64,000 nucleotides of DNA from Megaleporinus macrocephalus (GCA_021613375.1 CM038714.1:43893623-43957622); one strand, 5' to 3'. Counted from the first letter of the stretch, positions 47,508-59,609 are shown. Notes: a model not told the origin generated them from the sequence alone. A program made the numbers and translations.

Positions 47508-47535
47508 TGCTTTGTGTTTTCCGAGGATGACATAC
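47508..47535 (-). CDS. arhgef10l: arhgef10l 28-nt microexon
   Basis: On the minus strand a T-rich tract and TTGTAG acceptor precede 28 bases, followed by a consensus GTAAGTA donor. With one base carried over from the 51.6-kb exon it reads G-M-S-S-S-E-N-T-K, and the final CA joins the single A at the start of the 37-kb exon to make Gln. The 28-nt length is not a multiple of three, so skipping it would shift the frame unless the neighbouring exon is also skipped. The phase fit on both sides and the near-ideal splice sites are the evidence; the encoded residues are too few for homology. A (GT)n tract in transcript orientation lies about 208 nt upstream. Confidence 0.7.
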
Positions 47536-47738
47536 CTACAAGACAAAAAAAACATTTCATTTGTGACTTACTTTATAATCAAAGTATTCCAAAACACTCA
47601 TGTTAAACGTTGTATTTTTTACATAATATTTTTATTAGGTAAAATGTTGTATTTTTACAATGCTCAATGAAATTTACAGATAAACATAGTTATAAACACT
47701 GCAGGAGCAATGAACTAGAAGATTTTAATAACAGTCTT

Positions 47739-47742
<4 letters not shown>

Positions 47743-47787
<45 letters not shown>
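47743..47787 (-). repeat. (GT)n tract in transcript orientation, upstream of the microexon
   Basis: About 22 CA units on the plus strand form a UG repeat in arhgef10l pre-mRNA, ending about 208 nt before the 28-nt microexon. Confidence 0.9.
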
Positions 47788-47792
<5 letters not shown>

Positions 47793-48334
47793 ACAATACA
47801 TTAAATTAACTTGGTGCAAATAAAGGCTGCAACTGTTCCATGTTCTGTTCACTGCAAGCATACAATTAGCAATTTCAGCTTCTGATTGGAGCAAAATCAA
47901 TTTTATTCTCCACACTTCAGTATCATCGGCTGTCGTTTGCCATGCAGCGTGAGAGGGGAAGCGATGCCCAATTAACTACCCAAACAAGAGCAGAGTGAGC
48001 GGTCGGATGGATTTCTGATATGCTGCTTGCGTGTTCCAGCATTGGTTGCAGCATTGTCACGAACCGGTTTCTCAAAGTTGCCCCCAAAACCACACACACA
48101 CACACAAACAAACCAACATCCGTATGTTAGGAAGGAATTGTGAGGTATGCATGTAAAGCTGGTGATTTTTATTTTTATTATTTTTGTAAAACTGTAAAAC
48201 TTTCCCTAGACCAGCTGGTCTTCAGTTTTAGGGCACAGCATGGCCAGCCAAAGTTATTTCTAAACCTGTGTTTATCACACTACTCAATCATATCACATCA
48301 TATCAGTGCTGCCTATCAAAACATCTGCATGAAC

Positions 48335-48640
48335 TATTCATCCATCCATCCATCCATCCATTAACTGCCGCTTCATCCCGCTAGTCGGGGTCACTAGAGC
48401 CAATCCCAGCGTCCTCGGGCGAAGGCGGGGTACACCATGGACAGTTTGCCAGTCCATCGCATGGCCAACACTCACACACTCACACCTATGGACAATTTAG
48501 AGTGACCAATCAAGTACCCAGAGGAAACCCACTCAAGCACGAGGAGAACATGCACACAGAACGGCCCGGACCAGGAATCCAAGTCGGATGGTCTTGCTGT
48601 GAGGCGACAGTGCTAACCACTACACCACCCCTGCATGAAC
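48335..48640 (+). mobile_element. (ATCC)n-headed interspersed repeat, copy 1
   Basis: It opens with atccatccatccatcc and contains gggcgaaggcggggtacacc, atggacaatttagagtgacc, cgaggagaacatgcacacag and ggcgacagtgctaaccacta. This is a familiar teleost dispersed repeat (SINE or LINE tail; class not settled here). Confidence 0.7.
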
Positions 48641-49536
48641 TAGGCAAGAGCAATGTAAATGATATGTAAATGAGGTGCCTTGGTTTGTGGCTGGAGCTTG
48701 ATTTAACTCTCTGAAGTATATTCGTTATTTCTCTGCTTATTTCCCCACTGCTTAAAACACTTCTTGTCGTTTTAGCTCTTCATTGAAATGCTTCTGCTTC
48801 TCTTACTTGTCTTAACTATTAACTATTTGCAGTCCAGTATGGATTTGACCATAAGGACCTACTATAATACTTCAACGTGGGACGTAAACACACACTGGCA
48901 GTGGAACTAATCTAAGCCACGCTCTAATTTACACAGTGATGTTACGTAACAGGCTTTTCTCAGAGCTGGCGCAGCCTCGAGTCCACCAGATCCCACAACA
49001 ATACACCTCTAACCACAATAAACTCTATCTCCAGAGAAGAGAAGCTTTAATGAAATCCTGATTGGCCCAGCCAGCATTCACAGATACAGAACTACTGTTA
49101 GAACAAACTGCGTCTGGCATTGTGGAGAAACAAACCAGGACAAACTTAATATTCTCTTTTCTATACTAATTCAGCTTTTAGAGTTAGTAGAACATTCAGA
49201 GCTCGACAGTGTAGATTAAATTGCTAAGCTTTCAATCGAAGCATGGCAGTTATAGGACTTTACACTATGTAATCACAATTTGATGCTTCACTCCAAACAC
49301 ACTTGATCAGGCAAGACATGTGTGCTGTCCAAAGTTTGCTTCTTAAGTTTTGGAGCTATGAGGTTAATAATAATATAAGAGATAGGAGAAACCAGGCAAC
49401 TTCATGTTATATCAAAAATATGACTGCAGACAGCTGATGGCTGTAAAGACGGTGGTTTCCTCGAAACTCATAGGAGAAGCCTCTTTCTAGACTAAGTGAG
49501 CTGAAAGATTTCTCCTTCTTCTAGATAACTGAGGAA

Positions 49537-49870
49537 TAGGGCTGTGCATTGACAAGAACTTGGCGATACAATATGTATCGTGATACAGCAGTCCCGATTC
49601 ATACAGCAAGCAAAGTGATATATTGGGATTTTTCAAATCTTACTATTAAAACACACCACTGTATGAACAGGTTTGCTAATTCTTACAATAGCATTGCACC
49701 CTTGTGCTGCTTGTTAATGTTGGAGTGGATTACATATAGTGGTCAAAGGGTTTAAACACAACACACAATGATTCACTGTCTGCCACTGTCTATGCTGTGT
49801 TGACTCGATGCAGTATCACAAAACATAATATCCTGATATTCAATATTTCAATATTTTTCTTACACCCCTA
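49537..49870 (+). mobile_element. hAT MITE family A, copy 6
   Basis: TAGGGCTGTGCATTGACAAG to CTTACACCCCTA. Flanks CTGAGGAA and ATAAGAAA match at five of eight positions. A deletion removed the CTCF-like core (ggattacatatagtggtc remains). Confidence 0.85.
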
Positions 49871-51124
49871 ATAAGAAATGGGATATAGGTTTTGCCCTGT
49901 TTAGACCCTTAATGCTAAAAGCATCAGTTTTTGATGTTCAGCTAAATTTAACAATATATTTAGATTTGGATTTTCTATGTAGGCTGTTCTTTGTTATTTA
50001 GGAGTGTAAAAATGTAGGTTTGATCATTTTTGAACATTTCCTTTATGAGAAACTGTAAACAGAACGTCGAATAGCCAGCAGACTTTCAATATGAAACCCA
50101 ATTTACCATGCTGTCTGTAACACAAAGCATGTTGTTTTTATTTTTACTTTGAGTTGCCAACTTCAAAGCACCTCAGATATGAAAAAAAAGAAATCTCAAG
50201 ATTATGTTTTATCAAAAATAACTAAAGGTACTACAAAACAGATCTACAGTATTACAAATACTGATGAAAAAGGCAAACAGTGATCAAAACTATGAAACTC
50301 ACTTTACTTATAGCTGTACAGAGACACTTTCTGACACGCAACAAAACCCACTCTTCTCCAGATCAGAGCTACTCAATCCAATGTAACTAATGTTGGAGTA
50401 GCTAGCTCTTTATTGTAAATCAAACAAATATTATATAATAAAATATACTGTTTGAAGTGTTTTACACTAACTTACACTAACAACTACGTTGTTTGAAGAA
50501 GGTTACTCTGTATGTACAGGTATTGTCAAGTATTTGTACTCCTGCTAAGTCTGAAAAATAGTATTGTGTTGCATCTCTAATTATCACATTAAATCGTATA
50601 GCATCTTTATAACATTCCATCACATTATTAGCACATCAAATCACACTACATGAGTTTGTATTGTATTGTATTTTATTGTATGGTATGGTCCTGTACTGCA
50701 TCATATCCTATTGTCTTATCATACAATAATGCAGTTTATTAAATTGTACACCACAGTTCCAAAGTTTGGCATCTGAGTAAAATAAAAAAAATGGTGCACA
50801 TAAAATATTGTATATTAAGATTACTCTATTGCACAACAGGTTCATAGAATCTATGAAATCAAGATCTGCTTTAGAAGCTGTAAAAAAACACTGAAAATAC
50901 ATTCTTGCACAGTGATGTGGTGATCAAAGCTCAGGTAGATTACTCACAATGAAGTTTCTATAAATAAACAACTACAGTATAGTATTGCAAATGTTAAAAC
51001 TTTTGGGATTCCCAAAAACATATTGCTCCCAAAGTGAAAACATTATACTCACTATACTTTCTGGTGTTTTGCTTATAGTATGTCCAATAAAACCATGTAA
51101 AACCATTTTTCTTATCAAAAAGGC
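49871..51124. other. intron sequence, no recognised element
   Basis: AT-rich, with no exon or repeat family seen. Confidence 0.4.
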
Positions 51125-51305
51125 AGCAGCTGCCGTTTACATTGTGGGAAAACTTCATGATGAATGGGCCAATAGAAATGCTCCACAATAGCTTATACAA
51201 AAATCCTGGTTCCATTGACTTTCACTGAAAGTAAAGACAGTGTTGAACCTCTCCCTTAAAGTTGGCATTTTGGAGATGTTTGTTTTTCATTGGACAGTGA
51301 CAATG
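51125..51305 (+). mobile_element. MITE family C, copy 6
   Basis: gccgtttacattgtgggaaa, gggccaatagaaatgctcca and ttttcattggacagtgacaa match family C. The left end is absent. Confidence 0.65.
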
Positions 51306-51365
51306 TCAATCTACACTGTAAAGGTTGCACCAACATGGGAGCTGTGAGCATTCTCTGATCTCTAT

Positions 51366-51375
51366 ATTATATATA

Positions 51376-51437
<62 letters not shown>

Positions 51438-51507
51438 TCTCTGATCTCCAATATTATTTAGCTACTTATTTGATGATAGCTATATATATATATATATATA
51501 TATATAT
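51366..51507. repeat. two (TA)n microsatellites close to the 51.6-kb exon
   Basis: Tracts at 51366-51434 and 51481-51507, about 130 bp from the exon's donor. An orphan Tc1-type end (gtgattccaaacttttaaat) follows at 51549-51577. Confidence 0.9.
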
Positions 51508-51638
51508 CATAATAATCTCTAAGAGAAATGATTCTTATCATTATTACAAGTGATTCCAAACTTTTAAATGACACTGTATATCATATCACATCACACTGTG
51601 TATCGAATGTCCAACACTTTCTCTAACTCAGAACGCAC

Positions 51639-51932
51639 CTGTGGCTCCTACTGTCCTAATTGGATCCTCCACACCAGCAGTGTGCGCTGCAGCAGTATCC
51701 AAACAGGAGTTATTTTTCACAGTCATATCTGTGACTGAACTTTGTGTTTTTGTCTCCTTTTGAGCCTCAGTGTCCTCGTTTAGGTCCAAAGAAGTGCCCG
51801 GCAATCTGGTTACTGCCCCCCCGTCGCTACTGCTGTCCTTAAGCTCTAACTTTTTTCTCTGTTCTTCCTCCTCCTCTTCATCCTCCTTCACCTCTTTGGG
51901 TTGCTGGGTGGACGGAGCTGTGGACATAGGCC
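51639..51932 (-). CDS. arhgef10l: arhgef10l exon: acidic low-complexity N-terminal segment
   Basis: This is a 294-nt exon with a strong polypyrimidine tract and AG acceptor just above 51932, and a CCACAG|GTGCGT donor at 51639/51638. It enters in phase 1 (two bases complete a codon) and leaves with one base, so it fits the microexon at 47535. The peptide has an acidic run (KEDEEEEEEQ), then Ser/Asp-rich and Thr-rich stretches, with no recognisable fold. Human ARHGEF10L also has an acidic, disordered N-terminus. An ATG lies six codon positions or fewer from the acceptor (at about 51926) and could be the start codon, but its context is weak (C at -3) and the frame is open through the acceptor, so an upstream coding exon is equally possible. 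Assignment to this gene rests on strand, phase and acidic character rather than on clear homology. Confidence 0.68.
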
Positions 51933-52291
51933 CTGGAAAGCAAACAGAAAGAGAAAGTCAGACGGTGAAAGTTTATGCTCAGTATCTGTGGTTTATGGTT
52001 TCCAGTCATTGTAATCAGGCTTCCTGTTTAGGCAACCAGAATAACTGTCTGTTTACTATATGCACACGAAGGGCTGAAGGAAGAAATGTTTATATATCTA
52101 TTTATATATCTCATATATTGAGTTCTACTTTCAATTTACATAATGGATCAACCAGAACCAACAAAACACTCATGTTCTGTACATGTGACATCACAACCCT
52201 CCCATCACAACTAACTGGCAGGCCGGCACACAGCGTTGAAGCTTCACACTAGAAAAAGTGGATATTGGTTATCTAAAAAAATATTCACCCA

Positions 52292-52563
52292 TAAACATCC
52301 ATCCATTATCTTCCATTAAGGGGGGATGGGTGGAGCCAATCCCAGTGTCATTGGGCGAAGGCTGGGTACACCATGGACAGGTCTCCAGTCCATCAGATGG
52401 CCAACACACACTCACTCACACCTACGGGCAATTTAGAGTGACCGATCAACCTAACATTCACGTCTTTGGACTGTGGGAGGAAACCTGCTTTAGCACGGGG
52501 AACTAAACCTGGATCGTCTCGCTGTGAGGCAACTGAGCTGACCACTACATCACCGTGCCGCCC
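52292..52563 (+). mobile_element. (ATCC)n-headed interspersed repeat, copy 2
   Basis: It shares gagccaatcccagtgtcatt, gggcgaaggctgggtacacc, gcaatttagagtgaccgatc and gtgaggcaactgagctgacc with 48335-48640. Confidence 0.7.
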
Positions 52564-52978
52564 CACCCATAAACAATAATTGAATTCAAATCACAATCAC
52601 AATATTGGTCAGCAACATCACAACTAGATATTCCCTGCATGGTTCAGCCCTATGCACGTTTCACTCCTCTTCACTCCTCACGTCCTTTCCAGTCATGAGG
52701 GGTTGCAAGATTTGCAGTTTTCCCAACAAATACGAGTAGTTCAAAGGCGCAGTGCGAGCGGCTGTGTGTTTGTTTGGAATACTTTCCAAGTGTATTACTG
52801 CGACTGCGGAAAAATGGAAATGAAAACAAATCATCTTATGTTTATTGATCCTGTTGCTAAACAGCTGGCAACCCAAGGACACACACAGCCCTGGTCACCA
52901 GCAAAACCAGCATATGTTGTGTTCAGGATGTTCGATTGCTGGTCAGAAGTATGCTGATAAGATGATCACCATCAAAAC

Positions 52979-53356
52979 TAGGGGTGTAAGAAAATATCGG
53001 AAATATCAAATATCGGGATATTATGTTTGGTGATACTGTATCGTTTCTCAAAAACACAGTATCAATACACAGATTCCTGACAGACAGTGAATCATTGTGT
53101 GTTGTGTTTAAACCTCTGACCACTAGATGGCGGTGCTGTATTTTCAGCTCCACTCCAACATTAACAAGCAGCACAAGGGCGCAATGATATTGTAAACATT
53201 GACAAACCTGTTCATACAGTGCTGTGTTTTTAATAGTAGGATTTTAAAAAATCGCAGTAGATCACTTTGCTTGCAGTATATCGGGATATATTGAATCGTG
53301 ACCGCCGTATCACGATACGTATTGTATCACCAGGTTCTTGCCAAAACACAGCCCTA
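52979..53356 (-). mobile_element. hAT MITE family A, copy 7
   Basis: It lies inverted: TAGGGGTGTAAGAAAATATC at the left and CAAAACACAGCCCTA at the right. The flanks ATCAAAAC (52971-52978 and 53357-53364) are identical. It inserted into a gctggt/accagc-rich repeat that continues on both sides. The CTCF-like core CCACTAGATGGCG is intact at 53120-53132. Confidence 0.93.
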
Positions 53357-53370
53357 ATCAAAACCATGTG

Positions 53371-54255
53371 TTTTGAAGCTGGTAGCATGACCAAGCCGGG
53401 GTGACCCACTAAACCAACACCAGACCTGCATAAACCAGCATAGGTCATTGACTGAAATGCATGCTGGTCTGCACTTGTTGTTTAGCAGGGAGCCACATAA
53501 CAGTAGGAGAGGTGGCAGAGGAGCACGGCTCCCTCAGCGCTGATGCCGACCAGTCAGGAAGACAGAAGTGCGTTCAGTGTTTGCGCTGTTAAGCAGAGCA
53601 GCAAAGAGGATCTACAGATATGCTTTCAAAATCCTTTTGTTGCTCCTTATGTGGCCTTGTAGTATAACAAGCTGTAACAATTCAATTTCACATCATTCTC
53701 CCCTCATCAGTAGTGGGTCCCACCAGCACAGCAAACACAGCAACATCCCCAAACTACTAACAGTCTTCCTGACAAATCACTAACTAAAACCAGCAGCGTG
53801 AGAAGTGCTTAGCACTTCTCTTAGCAAGAGCTGCCTTCTGCCCTCCTTGGGTCATAGATGTGCACCGTACTGTACTATAGTTATACGTCAGGCTGTAGTT
53901 GGCGACACACCCATAAGGGCACCTCTGGGTCAAAGCTGGGTTTTTTAATGATATGTGACAGACATCATACGATGAGACTGAAGACGGAGCAGAAGCTATA
54001 ATTGTTGCTTAAGATGCCAGTATTCTGATAGCTGATCATTTTTTAGTTTAGAAACAATATTAGACTGCTACCCCCGCAACCCAGATCTCCGGCGGTAGAT
54101 AATGGATTTATAGATTAGACTGCTTTGAGAACTGGTCTATAACTCTGTATGCATTTGAGCAATGCACCAAAGCAGCCAATAGTTTTTGGCAACTGTAATT
54201 AAATCACAGCTCCAGCTAATACAGCGTACCTTCCTGGGCTGTGTGTGCGTGAGTA
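53371..54255. other. intron or upstream sequence, no recognised element
   Basis: 53371-53490 continues the accagc-rich dispersed repeat. Nothing else was seen. Confidence 0.4.
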
Positions 54256-54282
54256 TTTGTGTGTGTGTGTGTGTGTGTGTGT
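54256..54282. repeat. (GT)n microsatellite
   Basis: About twelve GT units on the plus strand. Confidence 0.9.
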
Positions 54283-54390
54283 GAGCTAAAGAGGGTTGGG
54301 GTGGTGATTGTGCTGAAGTCTATCCTACAGAAATACATGTATATGATAGAATAATATATAATATAATAATGAAAAATATAATAAGAGCCT

Positions 54391-54670
54391 AGTGCATTCT
54401 AAATTTTTAAACATTAACAGTTTAAGATAACATTAGTCATTATGGCTTTTAGAAGAACGATTTTTTTTCTGGGGAGGTGGGCTAGTGCAGTATAGACCCC
54501 TGTGGTGCAGCCTAAGCCTTTGTCCTTAATGGCATTTTATCCTTTACATTACTTTTACTTACTTTATACTTTAAGTAGTGATACTTCAACTACAGAAGTA
54601 TTTTTTAACCCTAGTATCTACACTTCTACCTGAGTAATGAATGTGAATACTTTTGAATACTAATGAATGT
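54391..54670 (+). mobile_element. 3'-half relative of the 9894 hAT MITE, lacking the array
   Basis: It shares gtcattatggcttttagaag, gtgggctagtgca, cctttacattacttttactt, actttaagtag and gtgaatact with 11390-11660. Neither terminal repeat nor the 36-bp array is present. Confidence 0.75.
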
Positions 54671-54699
54671 GAATACATTTGTCTACCTCGCTTCTTCGA

Positions 54700-55106
54700 C
54701 ACCACTATATCACGTTAGTGGAATGTACGGCGTCACAAGTGTCAAAACTAGGGCATGCTCTCTGCGCCCGAGGGGGCGGGTTTGCCAGTTTGGGGGCGGG
54801 GCATGAGCCAAACGCTATTGGCTGATAGCACCTGGCTTCGTGACTGACTGTTCACTACGAACAGCCTCTCAAACTACAACTACAACTGATTTATTTCACT
54901 TAATGATGATTCAATAGTCTTATCGCTTCTTATGAGCCTGTATTCACCTCAGTTTACTTAGATAAAGAACAGATTCATCAAAGATACAGCACTTTGTAGT
55001 TTTGTTATAGATAAATAATACAAGGAAACGTGAGGCCAGCATCGTGAATCACACCGCATCGTGAATCACACCGCATCGTGAGTAGAGTGTATTGGTACAT
55101 CCCTAA
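54700..55106. mobile_element. possible hAT remnant
   Basis: The right boundary gtattggtacatcccta is a typical inverted end (TAGGGATGTACCAATAC). A small triplicate of accgcatcgtgaatcac lies just before it. No left end was found. Confidence 0.4.
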
Positions 55107-57840
55107 CCAGTGTAGCGAAAACATCCCAACAAATTTCTTAGAAAGATTGAAAGCAAGTCTTCTAAAAAGAACTAAACCTGTCAGTCTTGAACTGACACTA
55201 AATAAACGCTGGGAGGTGCCTGATTTTATAGCACAGTCATTTTAGTCCATAGATGACACCATGGCATACACATATGTGATTATGTCATTTGCTGGGCAGC
55301 TAGAAATATCTAGACCCAGTGTCTACCAGAAAAAGAATAGCAGAATAAATAACATAAATAAATAAAATTATAAATAAGACATGACTAGCAGAGGAATCTG
55401 ATCCTAGACCTGCACTCCCACTATGAGAAGATTTATGAACATAGAGCTTCCTCTTACTTTGTCCAGAATCTATTTGTTGGTGTTGGAGCCGTTTGCCTTT
55501 CCCCTTTATTATGATTTCTACCAGGCAATTCCCAAACAGCTGCTGTTATCTGTGGAAAAAGCCCTGGAATGGATTCAGGATGGATTGCACAAACTCATGT
55601 CAACACAGCTACTATTTTCTATTAAAACAAGCAGCGTGCAGTAACTAGGCAGTGTGAATTTGCATAGAAAATCTTTGCACCATAAAATATTTACACCATA
55701 TTTTGATAACAAGCTGGTAAGAGAGGCGAATATAAGGATTTGCAATGAACATCAGCTTTAAAATCAAGCTAAAATCAAATGTACCCTCTTAGTTCATAGT
55801 GCCGTCCCTGGTCTAAAGTACATGCTTACAATAGCTGTGATAATAATGTTGTCATCATTTCCAAGTGACTCCATTTCTCCTCCTTTCTTCCTCCTTATGA
55901 AGCTAATGAGAGCTCTCTGAGGGGCTCTAAAGGGTTTTCAGATCAGTGTTTCTATAACAGATACTTGTCAACTCTCTGAGTATCTTGAGAATGAATGGTT
56001 TCCTATAGAGAGTGATCAGAGAGGAGTACAGTACATGCGTTTCCCTATTCTGAGCATGTATCACTCCTCCCGGTCATATCTACACTGCTGACAAAGGAGA
56101 TGGATCGTATAACTAGGCCCAACGTGTAGGAGGAAACGTCCAAGGGAGCTCCCTCACACAGCATCTGCTTTACATTTTGATTAACTCACAACTACTTCCT
56201 TTGCTGGAACATTCCTGGCCACAGCGGATCTTTTCTCACTCTCTCTGGGGAGATGACGTCACGTCCCACACCAGGCTCGACGCAGGAGGCAATGCATACC
56301 ATAAGATACAGTCGAGGACACATTAATGCAAATAATAAGACCTGAATTCTTCAAACAGTTCTTAATAAGTACATAAATAAGAAAATAAACAGATTTAGAC
56401 GTAAGCGGACAGTTCTTAATCATATTATGGACTTTTTAAAAATAGGACTTCTAAGGAACCTAAGTAGTAACTTTACAGAAGAGACGAAAAATATAAAAAA
56501 AAATAATGATGTTTTAAAAAGATGTTTTATTCCAAGGGATTTTGGAGCATTGCTATTGGTCCATCATGACTTTTAGAGACACAAATGACACGTAGCCTAC
56601 TCGTCTCACACCCAAGAAATCGGACAAAGAAAACAAACACAGCTCTGCTATTGTAAGACTTTTCCTGCTCTGGTGCAGTGTTTACACTCTGCTGCTAGTA
56701 ATCAGCTTCTTATTCTTCAGCAGTTATTAATTAGCTGTTGCTAATTCTGCAGGCGTTGGTTCAACAGGAAACTTCAAACAAGAAGCTCTGCGAACGTCCA
56801 CATCAATAATATTACTAGCACTAAAGGACTAATCAGGAGGCTTTAATAGACTGAATCAGCTTATCAGGGAGATGTAGTGTTTATTAAGTCTAAACTGAAC
56901 CGATAATAAAAACACAGTCATTATCTGTAGAAAGAACAAAGGAGAGAGAATCGAAACAAAATCAGGCCAGGCGTTAAGGTGACGGCAGAACGCCTAACAG
57001 CCACTGTGGGTTTAAAGGAAGGGAGCAGTGAGTGGGGTGGTTCTGTAGGGTGCAATACACAACCTCACCACCAGAGGTTACACACAGCTCCTTTAAGTGT
57101 GCTTCTGTAGAGGTAGCATTAAATGAACAGAACATATAGGGTAACATTGCTCCCTATTAACTTCAACAAATAAACAGTTATTGTGTACTGTAGTGTGTGT
57201 TCTCTGTAGAGGATAAGAAAGCCAACAAAGCATGGAACTGGAGCAGCAGCACACATACATTTGTATATACTGTGCGGGTCATATATCATAAAGTAGTGTC
57301 TGTGTTCATTTTTAAATAGTGACCCTAAAATAGAACAGAATTCTAACTAGTTAGTTAACACATGACCTACAACCAGTCCAAAGCCCAGTGGTGGCGTTAC
57401 TTGGCAGAATAAAAAGAAAGAGCAAGGTCCAGTGGTCTTGTTACGGCACAAACTGGCTCTGCCCAGCACTGCTGCTCTACTACACACTCCACTTGAGTGC
57501 CTTTTAAAGGAACAGTGCACCTTTACTAGCTGTTACAGCCTGCAAGGTCTTTACAAAGTCATAGCCCATCACTAAAAACTCTTTAATGACACACTGTCTT
57601 TAGACGGGGGTCTTTTTTTAAGTCTACTACTGGACGGTTAGCATAACACGCAACTTACATAGTTATAAGAGGAACTGAGCAAAGCCAAAAGTGCTAATAA
57701 ATGATTGTGCTTTGTTAGTTTTTCACTGGTGCTACAAAAGCTAACGTAGCTAACAAGTGAAGGAAGCCTTTGCTTTTCTGCTGCATGTTATCGCCACATA
57801 AAACTACCATGACATTAAGAAAACAAATCTTGTGTACAAG
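55107..57840. other. upstream or intron sequence, no recognised element
   Basis: A 73-codon plus frame at 55423-55644 shows no recognisable family. 56522-56570 may be an inverted family C fragment. No exon matching the phase required by the 51.6-kb exon was identified. Confidence 0.4.
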
Positions 57841-58412
57841 AGGGGTGTGCGATATATATTGTCTACGATAATGTCTTAACTGCCAGGTTAACGATACGCC
57901 AGCTGACGTTATCGAGTACGCTACTAACTGGGAAAAACAACAACAATCAGAACACCTCAACTCCACATGCTTTATATAAACTCGGACACCGCCAGCCTCG
58001 CAGTCTACCACCTTAGATTTAACTCCTAGGTGAGGATCATCTTCACTAGCGTGGAGCTGGTTTGGATTTGAAAAGACTGGCGTTGCTCAAAAGATGACAG
58101 TTTGCAGACTTTGTAAGAAAGCAGCTCTTTAAAGATCGCTCTACAAGTAACCTGTTCCATCACACATAGTATAAGGAGTATATAGAGCTCAGGTAACTTT
58201 AGCGGAGTTATTCAGTAAAAAAGCACCCCCCGTGGGATAAAGCAGAAGATAATGGATGCATATCAATATTCGTTAAGCTAGAGAAAACTAGTAAAATTAA
58301 AAAAAAACTTTTACAAACACATTTTTAAATAATGCTAAATATAATTTATTATCAAAGAAAAATTACAGAAAATATCGAGATATCATTTTTTGTCAATATC
58401 GCCCAACCCTAA
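57841..58412. mobile_element. hAT-like MITE with GGTGTGCGATATAT end
   Basis: The left end aggggtgtgcgatatatatt and the right end aatatcgcccaacccta are inverted relatives. AAGAGG lies at both borders. A solo left-end fragment in opposite orientation is at 60780-60815. No coding frame. Confidence 0.6.
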
Positions 58413-58470
58413 GAGGAAGACAAACGGCTGTTGAACAAGAACACAAAACTATTACTACTACTATTACTAC

Positions 58471-58816
58471 TAGGGCTGTGTATTGGCAAAAACCTGGCGA
58501 TACAATACGTATAGTGATACAGCGGTCACGATTCAATATATCGTGATATATTGCGATACTGGAAGCAAAGTGATATATTGTGATTTTTCTAATCCTACTA
58601 TTAAAACACACCACTATATGAACAGGTTTATCAATGCTTACAATAGCATTGCGTCCTTGTGCTGCTTGTTAATGTTGGAGTGGAGCTGAAAATGGATTAC
58701 AGCAAAGCCATCTAGTGCTCATAGGTTTAAACACAACATACAAGGATTCACTGTCTGCCAGGAATCTGTGTATCGGAGAATCGATACAGTATCACGAAAC
58801 AAAACTTACACCCCTA
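58471..58816 (+). mobile_element. hAT MITE family A, copy 8
   Basis: TAGGGCTGTGTATTGG to CTTACACCCCTA with identical flanks ATTACTAC (58463-58470 and 58817-58824). A deletion removed part of the right third. The CTCF-like core is altered (AGCCATCTAGTGC). Confidence 0.93.
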
Positions 58817-59609
58817 ATTACTACTATGAGAACTATAACGTCAGAGTTCAGGCGAAAAAACAATTCTTGCTGCTCAAAGGTGACATAAGGTTATGGTAGT
58901 GACCAAACATTAATCTGCCGTGTATTTACATACCGGCTTGGCTCGCTTAAAACGAGGGATGATACCAAAAATAGTACAACTAAAAAAAGTTGTGCAGATC
59001 AAGTCTAGTCGAGCTGAAATCCTGCCCTAGAAAAGTGGTTTAAAGCTAAAGTGCGTTATGAGGATTTGGAGACCTCTCTGGTGGAAATGTGTAATTGCAC
59101 GCAAAGTGTCTTACACAGAGCTGCTTTACTGAGACTAATAGACAAAACTGGTTACGTCCATGTTTGGTAGAGCTAAAGAGTTTCTTCTATCAGTAGGCCT
59201 TTATGTGTCGCTGCCTTGCCAAGGCCACTGCAGCACCGTCCCATGTCCTGCTCGGCGGACTGCAAACACACTCTCTCCCACCAGCCCACTCCATGCGCCG
59301 TCACGCACAATGGCGCTCTTGTGGTGGAAACCTTGGGACAAACTCACAAAGCATTGTTTCAGCATTCGTCACTGAAAGCGCTAGGCTATTCATTAGTTCG
59401 CTGGCTAGAAGGTCAGCGTCCTGTAGTATGTGATGTGGTGTTACAGACAAAATGGATCGTTTGTGTTGAAGAAGAAAATTCGAGCTGCCAATGTCATGTC
59501 CTTGCTTGACAGGCATGGATAAGTGTATTATCCTTCATGCGGAGACGAGGGGGGGAAACTGATCGTTCAAACATGAGCATCATGTTTTGCAGTGTGAAAC
59601 TAAAGAGGC

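Larger units (their letters stand above)
1690..51932 (-). other. arhgef10l: arhgef10l gene span visible in the window (partial)
   Basis: Seven minus-strand exons totalling 858 coding bases lie in this span; each is described separately. Identity rests on three segments that resemble the N-terminal half of vertebrate ARHGEF10L: the LSPD..RL.ERYAKTKR segment, the [18 protein letters not shown] segment, and the paired IYDDV/IYEDV motifs followed by GWSSSEFESY. ARHGEF10 itself fits less well, because its corresponding segments diverge (SHDLTRLKEHYEKKMR instead of LSPD..RERYAKTKR). The protein family activates RhoA-type GTPases through a DH domain, which is not in this window. Teleosts can hold two copies of this gene and I cannot tell which one this is. 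The gene is unusually spread out here, with introns of up to about 18 kb filled with transposons. Confidence 0.85.

Noticed and set aside
51770..52252. A 160-codon plus-strand frame
   Set aside because: Its first part is antisense to the supported acidic exon at 51639-51932; it has no homology or splice pattern.
55423..55644. A 73-codon plus frame as an exon of a nested gene starting at 44.3 kb
   Set aside because: No recognised family and no convincing splice acceptor linked to the 44447 donor.
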